NCBI RefSeq assembly: GCF_900496995.4
Contig: NC_044020.1
Location: 11,922,001 to 11,986,000, forward strand
DNA from: Aquila chrysaetos chrysaetos
Taxonomy: Eukaryota; Chordata; Aves; Accipitriformes; Accipitridae
DNA length: 64,000 bases
Direction of reading: 5' to 3'
This document shows positions 32,889 through 46,739 of the stretch, piece by piece (position 1 is the stretch's first letter; every line of letters starts with the position of its first letter). The position numbers and the translations under genes are program-made. The notes beneath the pieces are model-generated. The model saw nothing but the letters and a program-made list of their open reading frames with translations, did not search any database and was not told where the DNA came from.

Positions 32889-35800
32889 AAGGTGGTGGTG
32901 TATACTGGGTAAATGTTTGTGATTCAGGTTGCTTTCCGGCAGACCCTTCCTCTTTGGAAGCTCAAATTTGAGCATTCAGTTTCAGAAACCCTCTTTTTAC
33001 TGCAGCAAAGCTTGTGGTGCTGTAACGCTGATATAAATTCAATTCCTGAAAGGTGCCTAGGAAATACTGTATCCTTCAGTGTTTGGGTGCATGTTTAGTG
33101 TAAAGTCCTTTACACAGCTGGTACTCATCCATCAAAATAGAATTGGTACCCTCTGTTCATCTCAGATAACCTGATTTACCAAGGGAAGTAGCTTCTGCAG
33201 GAGCAGGGATAGCTAAGATGGACTGCTTCAGCAGCAGTGTTACTTCGCTGAAAAGGAGGTGATCTGGTGTGATGGCTCATCCGTTGTAAATATACCTTCA
33301 GGTTTCAGAGAGATTTATCTATGCCAAGCTCTTATCCTTGCATCTCATATCAGAAAGGCCGTACTGACATGATTCCACTTGCCAGAAGTTTGCTTTATTG
33401 TTTGAAAGGGAAGGGTTTAAATATACTTTCTTGGGGGAGGGAAAGGTGGTGTCTGACTTATCTAAAGCTTCCTATGAGCTGGTAGCTAAAAACTAGACTT
33501 GGAAGCGAAGTGTATTTGTGAAGAAGGGTTTTAATGCTCAGCCCTATCAGCATGTATCAGTGAATTATAAGCCAGGAAACCCCTTCCTCCATCCATCTCC
33601 TCTGATTTCAGCATTATTGTGCACTACATATGCATCTGTCCTTTAAACAGACAATAGCAGGCTTTTTTCCATCTCTGTGCTGTATATAGCAGTCCACTTA
33701 AATATGGAAATACAAACACAGGAGTGTTTGTGATGACAGAATTTCATGGCTGTTGTCTAGCCAAGTGAACTTGGCAACCAAAATGGCTGAAGAACTACAG
33801 CCTGCCCTTACACCAGGTCATTCAGGTACAATAGTTTAATAAATCAAAAGTTTACACACATGATCTTTTGACTTACCAAATACTAGTCTCTCTGTTGCTT
33901 AAAAGAAACTCTTCTCTTTCTTATCCCCATCCCATGCTGCTTTTGGAAAGAAAACTTCATATTCTAGCACAATTCAGGAAACATCAGACAATCTTTACAA
34001 AAATAATAGTTCCCCTGAACTAGCAGAGCTGTAAATTGCAGTATTTTGTCAGGCTGCTGTTGCTGATGACTGACTTGTCATGTTATTACTAACTTTAAAA
34101 AACTGCTCTGCCATCATGACAGCAAATATGTTGTGGGTTTTGGCTCAAAGATGTGATTTCCCCAGTGTGTCTTCAGCTGTGCAAATAGAGCAGCTTAGGG
34201 TTTGTAATTCAGCGCTGTATCACAGGCCAGGGAGGCTTCCTATTGTGAAAATGTGTGAGGCGTTAGGTGAATAACATACTCGCTGAAACCTTCAAAGATG
34301 TCGGGGTAGGATGGGTCACCATGCCTGCTCTTGGTGGCAGGGAGCTAGAGAGAAGGAAACCTGTTCCCAGGACTCCTGACCTGCCAGTAACCGCTTCTTG
34401 CATCCAAAAAGAGGACGTGCTGTCCAGTGAAGTGGCAGCCTCATCCTAGGCATGGTCCTGCCCATGCCTTGGCAGACTCCAGAGCTGCAGGGCGAAACCA
34501 GGCTCTGTGGCACGTTTGTGGTGGCACCAGAAACCCCTGGCCTGCCATGTGGGATTTTATACCTTAAATTTCACAGGGAGAAGAGTGTTAGGAAAGCTTT
34601 CGGTAAAGCTGAGGAGAAGAAATTAATATTAATCTGATCATTTTTTCTTTACTGACCTAGAAATGGGCAGCCAGGTACTAAGAGGGGTAGCTACTGACTG
34701 GGTAAGGAAAGTGTCACCGTATAAAATAACTTGGACTTCCATTGCAGAGCTAGAATTGAAATGAACATGTAGAGGGTATCTGCTGTTTACGTTGTCCCTC
34801 AAGATCTCTGCATGTTCTCCTTTTGGACCATCTGATGCAGAGACATTTGGTAAGAGAAGAGAGCCCTGGTCTAGTGTGAGGTGCAGCACTTTGTACAGAG
34901 GAGTTTTCCCCTCTCCACCTTTTTACAAGCAAGTCTGGCTCTTATAAGTATACCCCCTGGGAGAAAGGGAACAGCAGAACCAAGAATTATTTGCACCTTT
35001 TGAAGGCAGAGGCACTGAAACACTGAAGAAGGAGGCATAGATGGTGGAGAAAAGTAGAGTTGCATAATTAAAGCGTGACAAGTAATTCCCAAAAGCGTGG
35101 ACTATAATGAGTTCTCTTCTCTACTTCTAGACTTGTTTGAAGCAAAAGCAGATTATAAATTAATCTACACAGCATTGCTTTTTGGAGGAACAGCTCTGCT
35201 CTCCTACTTTACTACACTGCAAATGTTATTCCTGATTCATCCCTTCAAAAATACCTCATGCACAAATTCCACAGCACTGATGTTTTTTCTGCTTAAAGAG
35301 GGTACAATAAGTGCACGCTGCACCAGTTGTAACTCTTCTGTGCCCTTTGACCATATTGCCAATGCCGGAATTCAAAATCAGGAGGAAGTTCTCCTGACCA
35401 CAAACTCCTTCATCAGCCCAAGCTGCAGTTCAAGCTAACTTGGCTTTCTCGTTCCGTTGGCTCTGGGGTTTGTGTACTAAGGTCTGAAGGGAAGGGGAGG
35501 GCTCCTGCCTGGCACTAGCTGGGTGTGCTTGAATGCTCTGTGCGAGTTTTTTATGGCACAAGAAATGGGACTATGAAATCCCAAATAGGCTTCTCATTAA
35601 AATTTCCCAAGTAGCTGGGAACACAGCACGTCTTGATGCTTCTAGAAATGTCCTTCCATTAGCAGTTACTGCACGAAGCTGATTGTCCTATCAAAGAGGC
35701 ACGTTCTGCTTAATTGCAATGGAGATGTTATCCTGGTTCAGTGTTCTCACTTTGTGGATTTTTTTTCTCTTTGCTTAAAAGTAGTTTAGCAAGAAACCAT

Positions 35801-38800
35801 GGGCTGCTGATTGTACAAGCAATTCTTTTTTTTTTTTTTTTAAATTTTAGCAAGTGCTGGTTTAAGATGAGTGGCGAGATGTTTTGTTTGTTTTTTTTAA
35901 GAAAAAAACCACACAGACACAAAATTTTGATTATTCTTTTCCCAGAATGGCTCATGCTTAATGTTGGGGCTCATATTTGTATATGGGCTGAAAGGCCTCC
36001 AAGAAGAATCCGTAACATTGGACACAACTAAAACTTATGAACAAGAAATTAGATCAATATATCCTTGAAGCAAAATAGCCTGAACTGGCTGGAAGCTGCA
36101 TTTTAGCATCTACATTTCCTTGCAAGAGCCAGTTCTTTGTATGTTTTCTTTGGAAACAGAATGAATGCACCCACACACAAATAAGGATCAGTTGCTATTT
36201 TTCGTCTCAAGATGCAGACAGGATTTGATCTATGCCTGCTGTACTCTCTGCTCTCCCTTCATTTAGTGGCACCTTTTATATAATTGCTGCTTTTCTGATT
36301 AAAGTGCATGAGTACAAGCTGAAAGTTTGACACAAGACAGCCAACGCTTTTTAATTGCCTTTAGCTCAACTCTAGCTGCGGCACATCTCTTTGAATGCAG
36401 CTGACTTGCGAGAAAGTCTGGGAGAGAAACGATGCACTTTTTATTTATGCTTTTTCTCTGGCAAAATTGCTCTGTGAATTTTTATCGCCTAATGGTTTCT
36501 CTGACACCTTTTAAAACTGTTTAGCTCTTCACCAAGAGACTATTTTATATGAGACTTGGGCCAGTAAACCATTTCTGTGATCTGGGAAGTGCTATCCTTC
36601 CTTTGCAGAGCAATTCATTTTGAAATTAGCTGGGCCTGCCTGCTCAAGAAGAACTCACAGTTGCTTGGCTGCTAGTCCTGAATAGACCTATTAAAAGTCG
36701 TATTTCTGTTAAAAAAGCAGCAAAAATCTATTGCTGACTAGCAGGTCCTGAAATTCATGCGTATCAAGGGTAGCATAAATAGTTTCAGTGTGTGATTTTT
36801 TTGAGAGAATAGTGGTCTCTGGCTTACTAAATGCTAACTTCATCCAGTCTTGAAAAAGGTGGTTATATAAGGTGGAAATCAGCTGGGGCTTCAGCAGAGC
36901 TGGGAGGAACTGACTTCTCTTCTGTTCAAAATGCCTTTTAAAATTGACAGAACTTAGCGATAGGGTTGTTAATTGACTTGTCCCATACTAAGCTATGTCC
37001 AGCCTTGTTGTCCTTCTCCCGTGTGGTTCCAAAGCATGGTCTGAAGCTCCAGGTCCTTTCTCTCCCTTGTCTAAGGCATCTCACAGAAATGCTACCACCC
37101 TATATCACCCCCATTGATGTACAAGGGAGGTCCTGTCTATGGCAGTTTAGATAGGACTTTGCTGCTGCCTCTGAGCAGCAAGGTGGAGTTGTGCTAGATT
37201 TAAGCACTTTGAATTTCCTCTGGAAATCAGCGTATTATGGGTAGGTCTCTGCTCACTATGGCAAATTGTAATGGCAGGCTCCTGGCAAGTCATGTGCTGC
37301 TTTCCACTGTTTTCAGATAGATGTTTCCAGCATGAACCCTAAACTATATTTAACTTGGATTTTTATATGAGATTTAGTACTTACAGGGGGACAGGAGATC
37401 TGGGACACCACAAGGTACGGTGAATAATCCCAAAGAAGAGGCACAAGGAGTGTGTGCCATGGGCAGAGAATGGGGACTCATATGTGTAGGCATGACAGCA
37501 GGAGCACACCATGCTCTAAAATCACGACAGTCTACATGTTTAGACTTGTAAGCAAGAGAGCAGGTTCCAGAAAGGGAGGGCACAGCAGTTTTATTTGGGA
37601 GTGAGAGCTCTTCAGCCCTAGCAGCAGGTTGCAGAGTAGAACTAGGTCCTCAAGATTTGCAGTTGGTCATCAGTGAAGACAGTCAATGATTGGTGTCCCA
37701 GGGTCCCTATTTCCTCCCTTTCTTGCCCTGACCAAGGAGAAGAGTCCTAGTTGATGGCAACTGCAGATTGTGCTCAAACTGGGTTTCGAATCTTTGTGAT
37801 ACAGAGCTACCCTAAACACTTGGCCCCAATCCTTATGTCAGAGCTCGGCCCCAGTCCTTACAGCCAGCCACATTTCTGCTGTCCTGTGTCCTGGGGAAAC
37901 ATTCCCCATCATACATGAAGGTACCACTGACAGACACCGCTTCCCAAGGAACTGGAAGCACTCAGGAAACTGATTCCAGGGCCTTTCCTTTGTTGTTGGT
38001 CTACTGTTGGCATTGCGTGGGTCGGAAAAGGAGCTTACGCTGCCCTGAGTGCAGCGCTGCTTAGGATATCTGCAATGAAACCAGTTGGGAGGGAGCTATT
38101 CTCACTTTCTGATCAGGAAATGAAAACACTTAAATGGCGGCAATTTGAATTTAATTCCTTAGTAATTGTCCCTCTCCTCCCCCAGCAGTTTCTCAGGAAA
38201 TACAGTTCCTGTGAAAAGCCGGAGAAGCACCTTACTCTACCACTCCCTTCTCTAGCTCAGCTGGAATTCAATATGTTTTTTCCACCAAAGTAAAAGCACT
38301 AAATTTAGCAAAAGTATGTGCTTTTGCATGAGCCTACTCCTCCCTTCTAGCTCCCTGGGAGATCTGCTCAGAGGTGACCTCGCTGGAAGTACCAGCATGG
38401 TCCAGTACCAGTTAGGAGTCTGGGGACTGCTGGGTGCCTTGTTCAGGTATTGGAGCCTTTCAGAGTGGTGGGGGAGAAGAAAGGATGCAGCCACCTGGCT
38501 TGCAAGAGGCAAAGCAGAGCTAACTTTTAAAAAGATGTAACAGACTCAATTATACCAAGTATTTCTCAGAGTAGAGAACATGACTTAGTTGCTAGAGGGT
38601 TTTTCTTGTCTGCCTCTGTTTTTATTAAGATCATTTTTCTTTATTCCTGACCTGTGACAGCTGAAACAGTCTTTCTGAGAGAGAAGATGATGAGTGTGTG
38701 CATGCACATAGCAAGGAGCAGGGGAATAGCTGTCTGGCCAGCTTGTTGTGTGAAGGATGCTGTACAGTTTGGGTTCAACATGGACCACCCTTGTCCTGTG

Positions 38801-41317
38801 TATCCCACATGAGGCTGGGAGTCTAAGCGGGTCCCCGCCCTTTTTTTTTTTTTTTCTTCTCCTCAGCTCTTCCATCCTGCTTGACCAAAGGCAAGTGAGC
38901 TGCAGGTTTCCTTAAAGCTGAGGTTTTTATTTCCCAGACTTACAAGCAATAGTGAGAGACTCAGAGGTGGATGCCACATTGCTAACGTACATGGCAGGCT
39001 GCACACTGCAATGTGCCTGTACCTCTGGGGTACAGAGGGAAACCCTGCCAGTTCTTGCTGCCCTCCACCTGCTCTTGCTGCTCTGTTTCCAGCTGATGAA
39101 ATCCGCTCTTCGCTTCTAGGTGCTGCTGGGTGTTGTGAGAATCTGTGAGGCCCAGGAAGGAAAAGGTGTCGTTATGGTTGGTGGCATGGTGTGCTGTAAG
39201 CTTAGACACCTGCTTTCCCTCTTCAGAGCAGCTTCACTCCCAAACAGTGCCAGGCGACAATATGCTCGGCATCGCGGTGGTGCGTAGACTTTGGTCTTCC
39301 GGCTGGATTTGGGTAGTCGCCGATGCTCGGCGCATTGGGTCACAGCCCTGGTTTTGGAGATGCATGCACTTCAGTGTACATTTAACTAAGAAATGCTCCA
39401 GCTCAGGTCACTAATGTTTAACTTCGGGCTTCCCGTAGGTATTTCCTCACTTTCCTCCTCTGCTGCCACCACGTGGACATGTCTCTGTGTTCATTTACGG
39501 TTTGTATTAATCTTTGAGTAGAACATGCTCCATCCTTGAGTGCATTGCAGTTTTTAACTGTACACAACGTGATTCTTCATTTGCCATCAAATTCAGCTGG
39601 GAGGAATTTGACACATTAAAATAACAAAACAAGGAGAGAGAATCTCCATCGTGGTTTTCTTTCCCATTTTTCTGTTGAAAGACTTCTACAGGGTGTGCGT
39701 TTTTCACACTCTAGAAAAGGTGAGGTAGAGTAACTGAGTGTGCATAGCAAGTTACAAATCTCAGACAGAAGTTTCACAGACATCTCAATCAAAATCCAGG
39801 CTTGAGCCTCAGCAAAATTTTTCCAAAGAGCTGTTTATGAGGCAATTACATACAGAAGAATCTATGTCACCGAGGGTTGATTGACTGGCTTTTGCATGCC
39901 ATACATTCAGCTCTGAAAATTGCACTTGGGACTTGACACCATTTATACACTCCTGGAAATACTGTTTTGAGAGCAGAACTCTATTAAAACTGCCAACATG
40001 GAGTTCTGGAGAAGAAGAGGGACTAATGAAGATGTCTGGTGCAGCTCATACAGTTTAATGACAGAACAGCATTGGTGCAGCCATGCAACCTGGATCCTGT
40101 TCACCTTGGGGCTTACTCAGGCCAGAGCCAAGTGAATAATCGTATTTGAAATTGGACACAGACAAGGATGATCTAATTTTAGATCAAACTATAACTTATT
40201 TTCCTATATTTCTCCATCAATAACCTTCAGCATTAAATTTATCATTTATAATCTGCTGCTATATAAAAAAGCAGCATATAAATGCAACTCTGTTAGAAGT
40301 CATGGCATTATGCTGGGGCAGGTCCCGCAACCTTAGCTTTTGTGAGGTTGACTTGTTTCAGTATTACATGAGCAAAACACTCGGCAAGTCCTCACTTTGC
40401 CTAGTGATAGGGTATCAGAAGGGAAAAGAACCGTACTCTTTCCCTCAGCAATGAAATGTTGGAAGCAAGAGGTAGGCTGGCGTGTGGGGCTGATCTCCCC
40501 TGTCCCCTTTTGGTCCAGGATGCAGTTCAGGGGTACCTGCTGGAAGTAAACACTAGAGAGTGCTTTCTCCTCACTTTGTATGAGAGAACATCCTTGTGAA
40601 TGGCTGGAGCGGTCTCATTTGATCACTTTACAGTCTTGCTGGGGGAAAAAAGTTCAAATGAGATGGAGTTTAATGCATCAAATGCAGTTCTAGGTGTATG
40701 GAAAGCTGTGCTGAGTCCAGTTGTCCACAGTGATATGTCAGCTGTCAGGACAGATCACAGCTGGATTCAGTCCTTGATATTACCCACGTAGCAGGATGTT
40801 CAGTGTGGTTACAGTATCTAAAAGAATAACTAAATCTCGTGCGGTTTTATCCATTACAATAGCTCTGACAGAGCAAGTTTGGCCCCGGGGCTGTGAAGTC
40901 CTGGTGCCAGTATGAAAGCGAATTGCTATTCAGCCTCGGAGAATCAAGAATGACTCTTTCCATTTTCTCTCTCTTTCCTCCCTCTACTGGCCGACAGAAT
41001 AAAACCATAAAGTATTCAGAATTTTCTTTTGGTCTTCAGAGACATCCTGATCTAGAATTCAGCAAAACTTCCAGCTCTGACTCATCTTGAAGGTAGAATT
41101 AAGATGAAAAAAATAGGTGCGTCAAAGATGTACCTGAGGTTTCCTTGCTGTTCTGGGGCTAACCTTGGTTTCAGCCCTGGGCTAGCATCTGTCACAGGAA
41201 TGCTCTGAAGAGGCCGCTGTCCATGAGTGCCTTAGACAGAAAATGCCCTGAGAGTGAGCCTGCTGCATCTGGCTGCCTGGGGCCAGGCTGACCACTGACC
41301 ATTATCAGCCCAGACCT
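32889..41317. other. Intergenic; no supported gene
   Basis: This is AT-rich single-copy-looking DNA with no open frame that has both a family resemblance and splice support. The frame at 35097-35438 begins with GTG and matches nothing I know. The stretch about 36240-36560 is rich in homeodomain-like AT motifs and lacks repeats. That is the texture of a conserved noncoding element, but I cannot show conservation. Simple T tracts occur at 35826-35842 and 38840-38854. Confidence 0.5.
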
Positions 41318-41965
41318 GGAGGATCGCTCAGGTGTGAAGGCACCTCTGGAGGTCTCCAGTCCAACCCCTGCTCAGAGCGGGGTCACCTGGAGCAGGTTGC
41401 CAAGGGCTGTGTCTAGTCAGGTTTTGAATAGCTCCAAGGATGGAGACTCCACAACTCCTCTGGGCAGCCTGTTCCAGTGTCCGATCACTCTCATGGTACA
41501 AAAGCTTTTTCTTATGTTTAATTGGAATTTCCTGTATTTCAGTTTGTGCCCGTTGCTTTTCGTCCTTCCAGTGGGCACCACTGAGAGGCGCCTGGCTCTG
41601 TCTTCTTTACTCCCTCCTATCAGGTATTTATACACATGGATAAGATCCTACCGAGTCTTCTCCAGGTGGTACTGGTGCACTGGGTGGTTCCTCCTCAGGT
41701 GCAGGACTTTGAACTTCCCTTTTTCGAACTTCACAAGGTTCCTGTCAGCTCATTTCTCCAGCCTGTTGAGGTCACTCTGGATGGCAGCACGACCTTCTGG
41801 CATGTCAACCACTCCTCTCAATTTTGGATCTTCTGAGGGTGCATTCTGCCTCCTCTTCCAGGTCATTAATGAAGATGTTAAAAAGTATTGGTCCTACTAT
41901 CAACCCCTGGGGTCTGCTGCTAGGGACAGGCCTCCAGCTGAAGGGGAAAAAGGAAAAACCCATGT
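41318..41965 (-). mobile_element. CR1 LINE, 5'-truncated 3' fragment
   Basis: CR1 is the dominant non-LTR retrotransposon of birds and reptiles. On the + strand the element appears in reverse, starting with the family's 3' UTR (GGTCTCCAGTCCAACCC, then GGGCAGCCTGTTCCAGTG) near 41350-41480. On the minus strand, at about 41930-41840, a relic of the reverse transcriptase reads [19 protein letters not shown], matching the CR1 RT C-terminal block. The coding part is broken by stops and the 5' end is missing, so it is a dead, old copy. Boundaries are approximate. Confidence 0.9.
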
Positions 41966-44900
41966 CTTTTAGAAGCTGTGTGTTGTCCCATGTAGTGCAC
42001 AGATCAAGGACAAGAAAATGAGTTTGCTGTTGGTTTCCATATGTGTGATGAGGTGCATTTATGGACCTGCACAGCAGGGATGGAGCCTGCTGAGTGACAA
42101 GCAGCCCCATTGCTTCCCATCTGAAAGGAAAATTTGGCCAAAGGATAAAGCTTCTAACCCAGCTGGTGTGGGAGATCCTGATGAACTCTTTCACTAGCTG
42201 TTTTCCTCAGATCTTGAGATCTCACTATGCAATGCATTGATAACATTGCTTGGAAACACACCACAGCCTTTACTAGATATGTCCATCTCTGCAATCTGTA
42301 TCATACCTGTTCCCTTGATAAAACATTTTTTGGACTGGAAAAGTCACTGTTCATGGGAATACGACCTGCACCATTCTGTTCCTTCTAGAATCTTTTGGGG
42401 ATGCTAACAGGAAACCTTGCAAATATCCAGTATTGGTGTTAAATGCTTTTACACCCCAGAGTTTTAGACTTTTCCTTCTATATTGCCTACTGGTTTATAT
42501 TTTCTGAAAAGCAATCTCTGAGCATAAAATGAGATGATATAGCAACAAACACTTTTTAAAGTCTGCTCCTGCTGAAAGAAAGCCTGTCCAGCTGCATTAA
42601 GAGAAATATAACCCTCTTGAAGCTGCTCACCCCCCCGACAGAAGCAAGCTATATTCTGTTCTGCCTTAGACAATTTAGTAGCAGCCATTTCAAAAGCAGC
42701 CTTCAGCATCTTAAAGGAAAACATGCTTTTGACAAGGCTGCTGAAAAAAAAGACCCTCATAAAAAAGCATGAGTAACAAAAGGTATTCTCTTAAAACAGC
42801 TGGTGAAATAACGGGAGGTATACTGGACTAAAGTTAAATTTTGCTATCTTTTTGATTACTGGCACCTCAATGCGTAGATTTTTCTGTCTCTCCTGGTCTG
42901 TATGGGAGTTATTTGGAACAGATCTGCTTTAGATTTAGTACACTCTTTAGACCGATAGTGAGAAAAGCCCTCTTTAACCATCTCTTTCACCCTCAGGAGA
43001 GCTCTTTGTCTTTCTTCCCAGCTTCTTCTAAGTTTTTCATCTAAGGCAGACTAGATGTTTCACAGCTTTTCTTCTGAGAGACTTAGAAGTATCCTGTGTA
43101 TTGAGGTAAGATGCATTTCTTATAAGAGTTCTTGAAATCCTCCATATAGCAGGTTCACCCCACTACTGAAAACAGTTTTGAAGATGTAACCTACAATACC
43201 TTTGTCAATGTTTTATATGGCTGTTTTAATACAGCACTTAGTAGTCTCGACCTCTCCCTCTCCCCAAACGACAATTTTTCAAAGGACAACAGCCCTGCCT
43301 CCATAGATCACAGAGAATCCCATATACTAAGGAAGAATATCACACCGAGGCTACACAATTATTTAGGATTGCCATAATTTTCACTAGCACAGTACTTGTT
43401 GGTCTGAGGTTTTTTTTTAATTTCTGCAGAGGTTTGTGGGGACACAGTTCAATTATCACCTTGCCAAAATAAAAATTAAATAACTTGGTTCTGATCTGAA
43501 ATTATTGCAGTGAAGTGGTGCCAGTAGGATATTTACTCACAGGAATATAATGTGCATAGTCATAAGCAGTGGTAACAAATTTGTTGGCTTTTTTGTCCTG
43601 GATAAGTATGCAATGCAACAGCAATACAGACAGCCCGTCAAACACTGGTATTCTGCAGTGCCTGTTTATGGCTTTAAAAAGTTGAATCGTTTGGAAACAT
43701 CTGCAGAAAAAGGAATATAAAGGATTTTGCAATGCAGTGGTATCCATTGGGTGACATGTGATGAAAAATGCCCAAGTGCTATCCAAAGCTTTCAGGTTAG
43801 TTTCTCTCCAAGCACATCATCCATCAGAAGATGAGCTCAGAAATTATGGACTGCCATGTTAAATGTTGGAGAAGTAATCCTTGGAGGACTAAACAAAAGC
43901 CATGACTATTTCTTACCCGTATAAGAGATTTTGACAAACTGTGTTTTCCAGTCATAGGGCTGGTGTGTTTCTGTTTCCATTACGTTTGCTTCCCAAGAGA
44001 TCCAAGGATGTAACTAACTGTACTGGAAAAGCAGATTTGGTGTTTTGTTAGAATACCCAGGTGCTGACTTTGCTGGGAAGAGTGATGGAAACCTGCCTGT
44101 TACATGTTCATTCTGGAAAGCATCGCATTTGAGTGTTGCAGACATGGGAAATACCCTCCCACATATGGGATTTAGGAAGCCATTCCAATCAACTCAGCAA
44201 TAACCACTGCCTTCCCCTCTTTCTGTTTCTAGAAGTACAACTCTTTCAGTCCAGCAAACATGCTGTTTGGCATGAGCGCTTTGTACTTCTTCAGGGTAAA
44301 AATAACCACAAATCACCCCACCTTTGTAGTCTTTTTTTTGATAAGTGATTCTCTGTGACAGGTTCATGCTTTAAGTCACTGTGAAAATGTCATCAGTGAA
44401 CAACCGTCCATAAACTTACTCGATGGTTCCTTTGGATTTAGATGCTTTCAGATGGTCCCTTTTCTTAAAAAGACAGAGCACCTCTTTAAAAAAAAAAAAA
44501 CAAAAACCAAACAACTTTGCATAAATAGTTTCCCAAGCCTTCCAGGAGTACAAGGTAGTCACACCCTCAAGGCTGCTGTATACATTTCTGTGAGAGCTGC
44601 AGTTAGCTCTGGTACGTAAACACTGCTAACACATCCATGTAGCAAGAAGTATCGTGGGTTGTAAAATACCTCTGCGTCCTAGATTTTAAAGTGCTGTTAA
44701 ATTGCTTTACAGCATCAGCTTTGGCTTCATTGTTGGTAGCAAAGTACTGAATGAGGTGTTTGAGCATTTTGTTTGAAGACTTGTTTACAATTTTTTTTGG
44801 TCCTAATGGCACCATAATTCTGAGACATGCAAAAAAGGGGCCTGCCTAAGTAGTGGCAACTCAGTCTTCCATCTTGTCATTTAGCTGAAGAGCTTGGCTT

Positions 44901-46739
44901 AGGCATATTTAGACAGAGCTGCTACTGCTGCTGTGATGGTCTGAGAACTGGCCAACCCAGCCTGCTGTTGTACATCCGTATCTGAAACAGTAGTTCTGTT
45001 TCTCTTCAAATTTATTTGTGCCATCCAGGGACAAAGCTGTGAGAGCCCTGCTCCTGCCTGTCATTTTTCAACACCTTAGTTTGTTTTTGGTTTCTTGGAA
45101 AAGAGCACTTGCCCTTCCAGCAATATCAGGTTTGTAATACATTTTCTTTAGCAGTGACACGTTTAACCTTTCTCAGAACCATTGCTATTATAAATATATG
45201 GTGCCTTTCAAATATACAGTAAAAATCACCCTATAAAACATGATTTATTAACCATGTGTGGAGGCCCAATATTTTACAATAGTATTTTACTCTCTAGTTA
45301 TCCAGACCTCTTCTCATCTGGGCAAGAACTGCACTTGGCTGCATACAACACAGTTGGGGCATAAGGGTCAACACTTGGCTCTCAGCAACCCAGAGGCCAA
45401 AAATCTGCCAGGCACAGGAACAGAAACTTAGGTCCTCCTAAGAAAGCAAGGGCCGAGACCTTCTGAAGATTGTTACCTTTCAGGTACAAAAGAAGAGTGC
45501 CAGCTGCTGGGTGGCATCTGTACAACCTGACTCTGTTAGGGGGGCTGTTAATGGGGACAGGTGTGACCTGCAGACGGGACGGCGTGGCTTGGTTGTGCAC
45601 CAGATGCTGTGCACACACCTGGAGGGCTGTGTGGCTTTGCTGGGAAACAGTGTGATGTCCTGAGTAAAACACAGAGCTGGGCACTGGGAATCCTGCATGG
45701 TCCACCAGACCTTGCCTAAATGAGAATTTCTCAAGAGAGAAGGAAGCGCATTCAATGCAGAGTGGATTTAAGTCTGGTTTCCAAAGGAAACAAAGCTTGT
45801 CCAAGCACAGCATTTTTATCTGTCCGTGTTTTCTGTCACTTTATCAGCTATTCCCTCATCATTTGTCAACTCATTTACCAATTTAACCAGATTTGACTGG
45901 GGGAGGGTGGTGCAGAGGATATGAAGTCACTGCAGTTTTTGGTGGATGGGTCACTGGGTGACATAATGATAGTACTTCTGATAGATCTAAATGAGTGCCA
46001 CCACCGAGGGAAAGGCTTACATTTTGCTACTAGTCATTGGCCACTGATACATTAGCTGTACAGCCCAGCTCAAACCACCCCCAGCAGATGTGTTTTCTAG
46101 CCCAGCAAGGAAGGAAGGAAAGGCTAGAAAAACAGCACAAAAGAGGAGGGAGCAAAGGGTGCTGTAAGGGACGTCAAGAGGTATGAAGGAGTTAGAAGGA
46201 GCATATGGGAAGAGAAAGGAATGGGAATTATGTGACAATGGGAAACCCAGCTTCATTAGTTGTGCTCTCACAGAGGTGCTTGCTGTTTCTGTCAGTGGCC
46301 TTTGGGGTGCCGTTTCAGCTGACAGAAGTTGCTATGTTTGCAGAAGAAAGGAAGAGGATCAAATAACTTAGATTTATTTTCTATTTGTCCTGATCCACAT
46401 TCTGGCATCTGCAAATATAGGTTTTGCTTTAGGCTGTTTTTCCTGCCCTCATTTTCCTTTTATGAAGGTCTGCAGAGTAACAGAGACACTTCACTTGCTG
46501 TCAGTCTTTTCCAGGGAATTTTCCTCCTGCTTCCTTGCTCTGAAATGTCACTATGTCCATTTTTTGGTATCTGTGCTACCTCCTATCATTTTCCACCAGG
46601 TGTTTTTTGTGTGTCTGTTTCTTTTTTCTGTCTCTCTTCTCCTTTCCTATATTCTGTTGTTCCTTCATTTCACACTTGCCTTTTTTCTGCCTCTTGTCTT
46701 CCTGCCAGTTCCATTTTGAAATGCCTCTCTTCTCCTACC
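41966..46739. other. Intergenic; no supported gene
   Basis: Nothing in this interval passed inspection. All frames of about 70-140 codons lack family resemblance. The Cys/Gly-rich stretch near 45494-45660 is broken by several stops. The last 350 bases (about 46380-46740) are pyrimidine-rich and run into the next CR1 copy. Confidence 0.5.

Noticed and set aside
35097-35438. 113-codon + strand frame downstream of the ovochymase gene
   Set aside because: It starts with GTG, resembles no S1 or CUB continuation and lies beyond the poly(A) signal.
45494-45660. Cys/Gly spacing reminiscent of a defensin (ECQLLGGIC and following)
   Set aside because: The frame is broken by several stops and lacks the paired terminal Cys; it is a coincidence of spacing.
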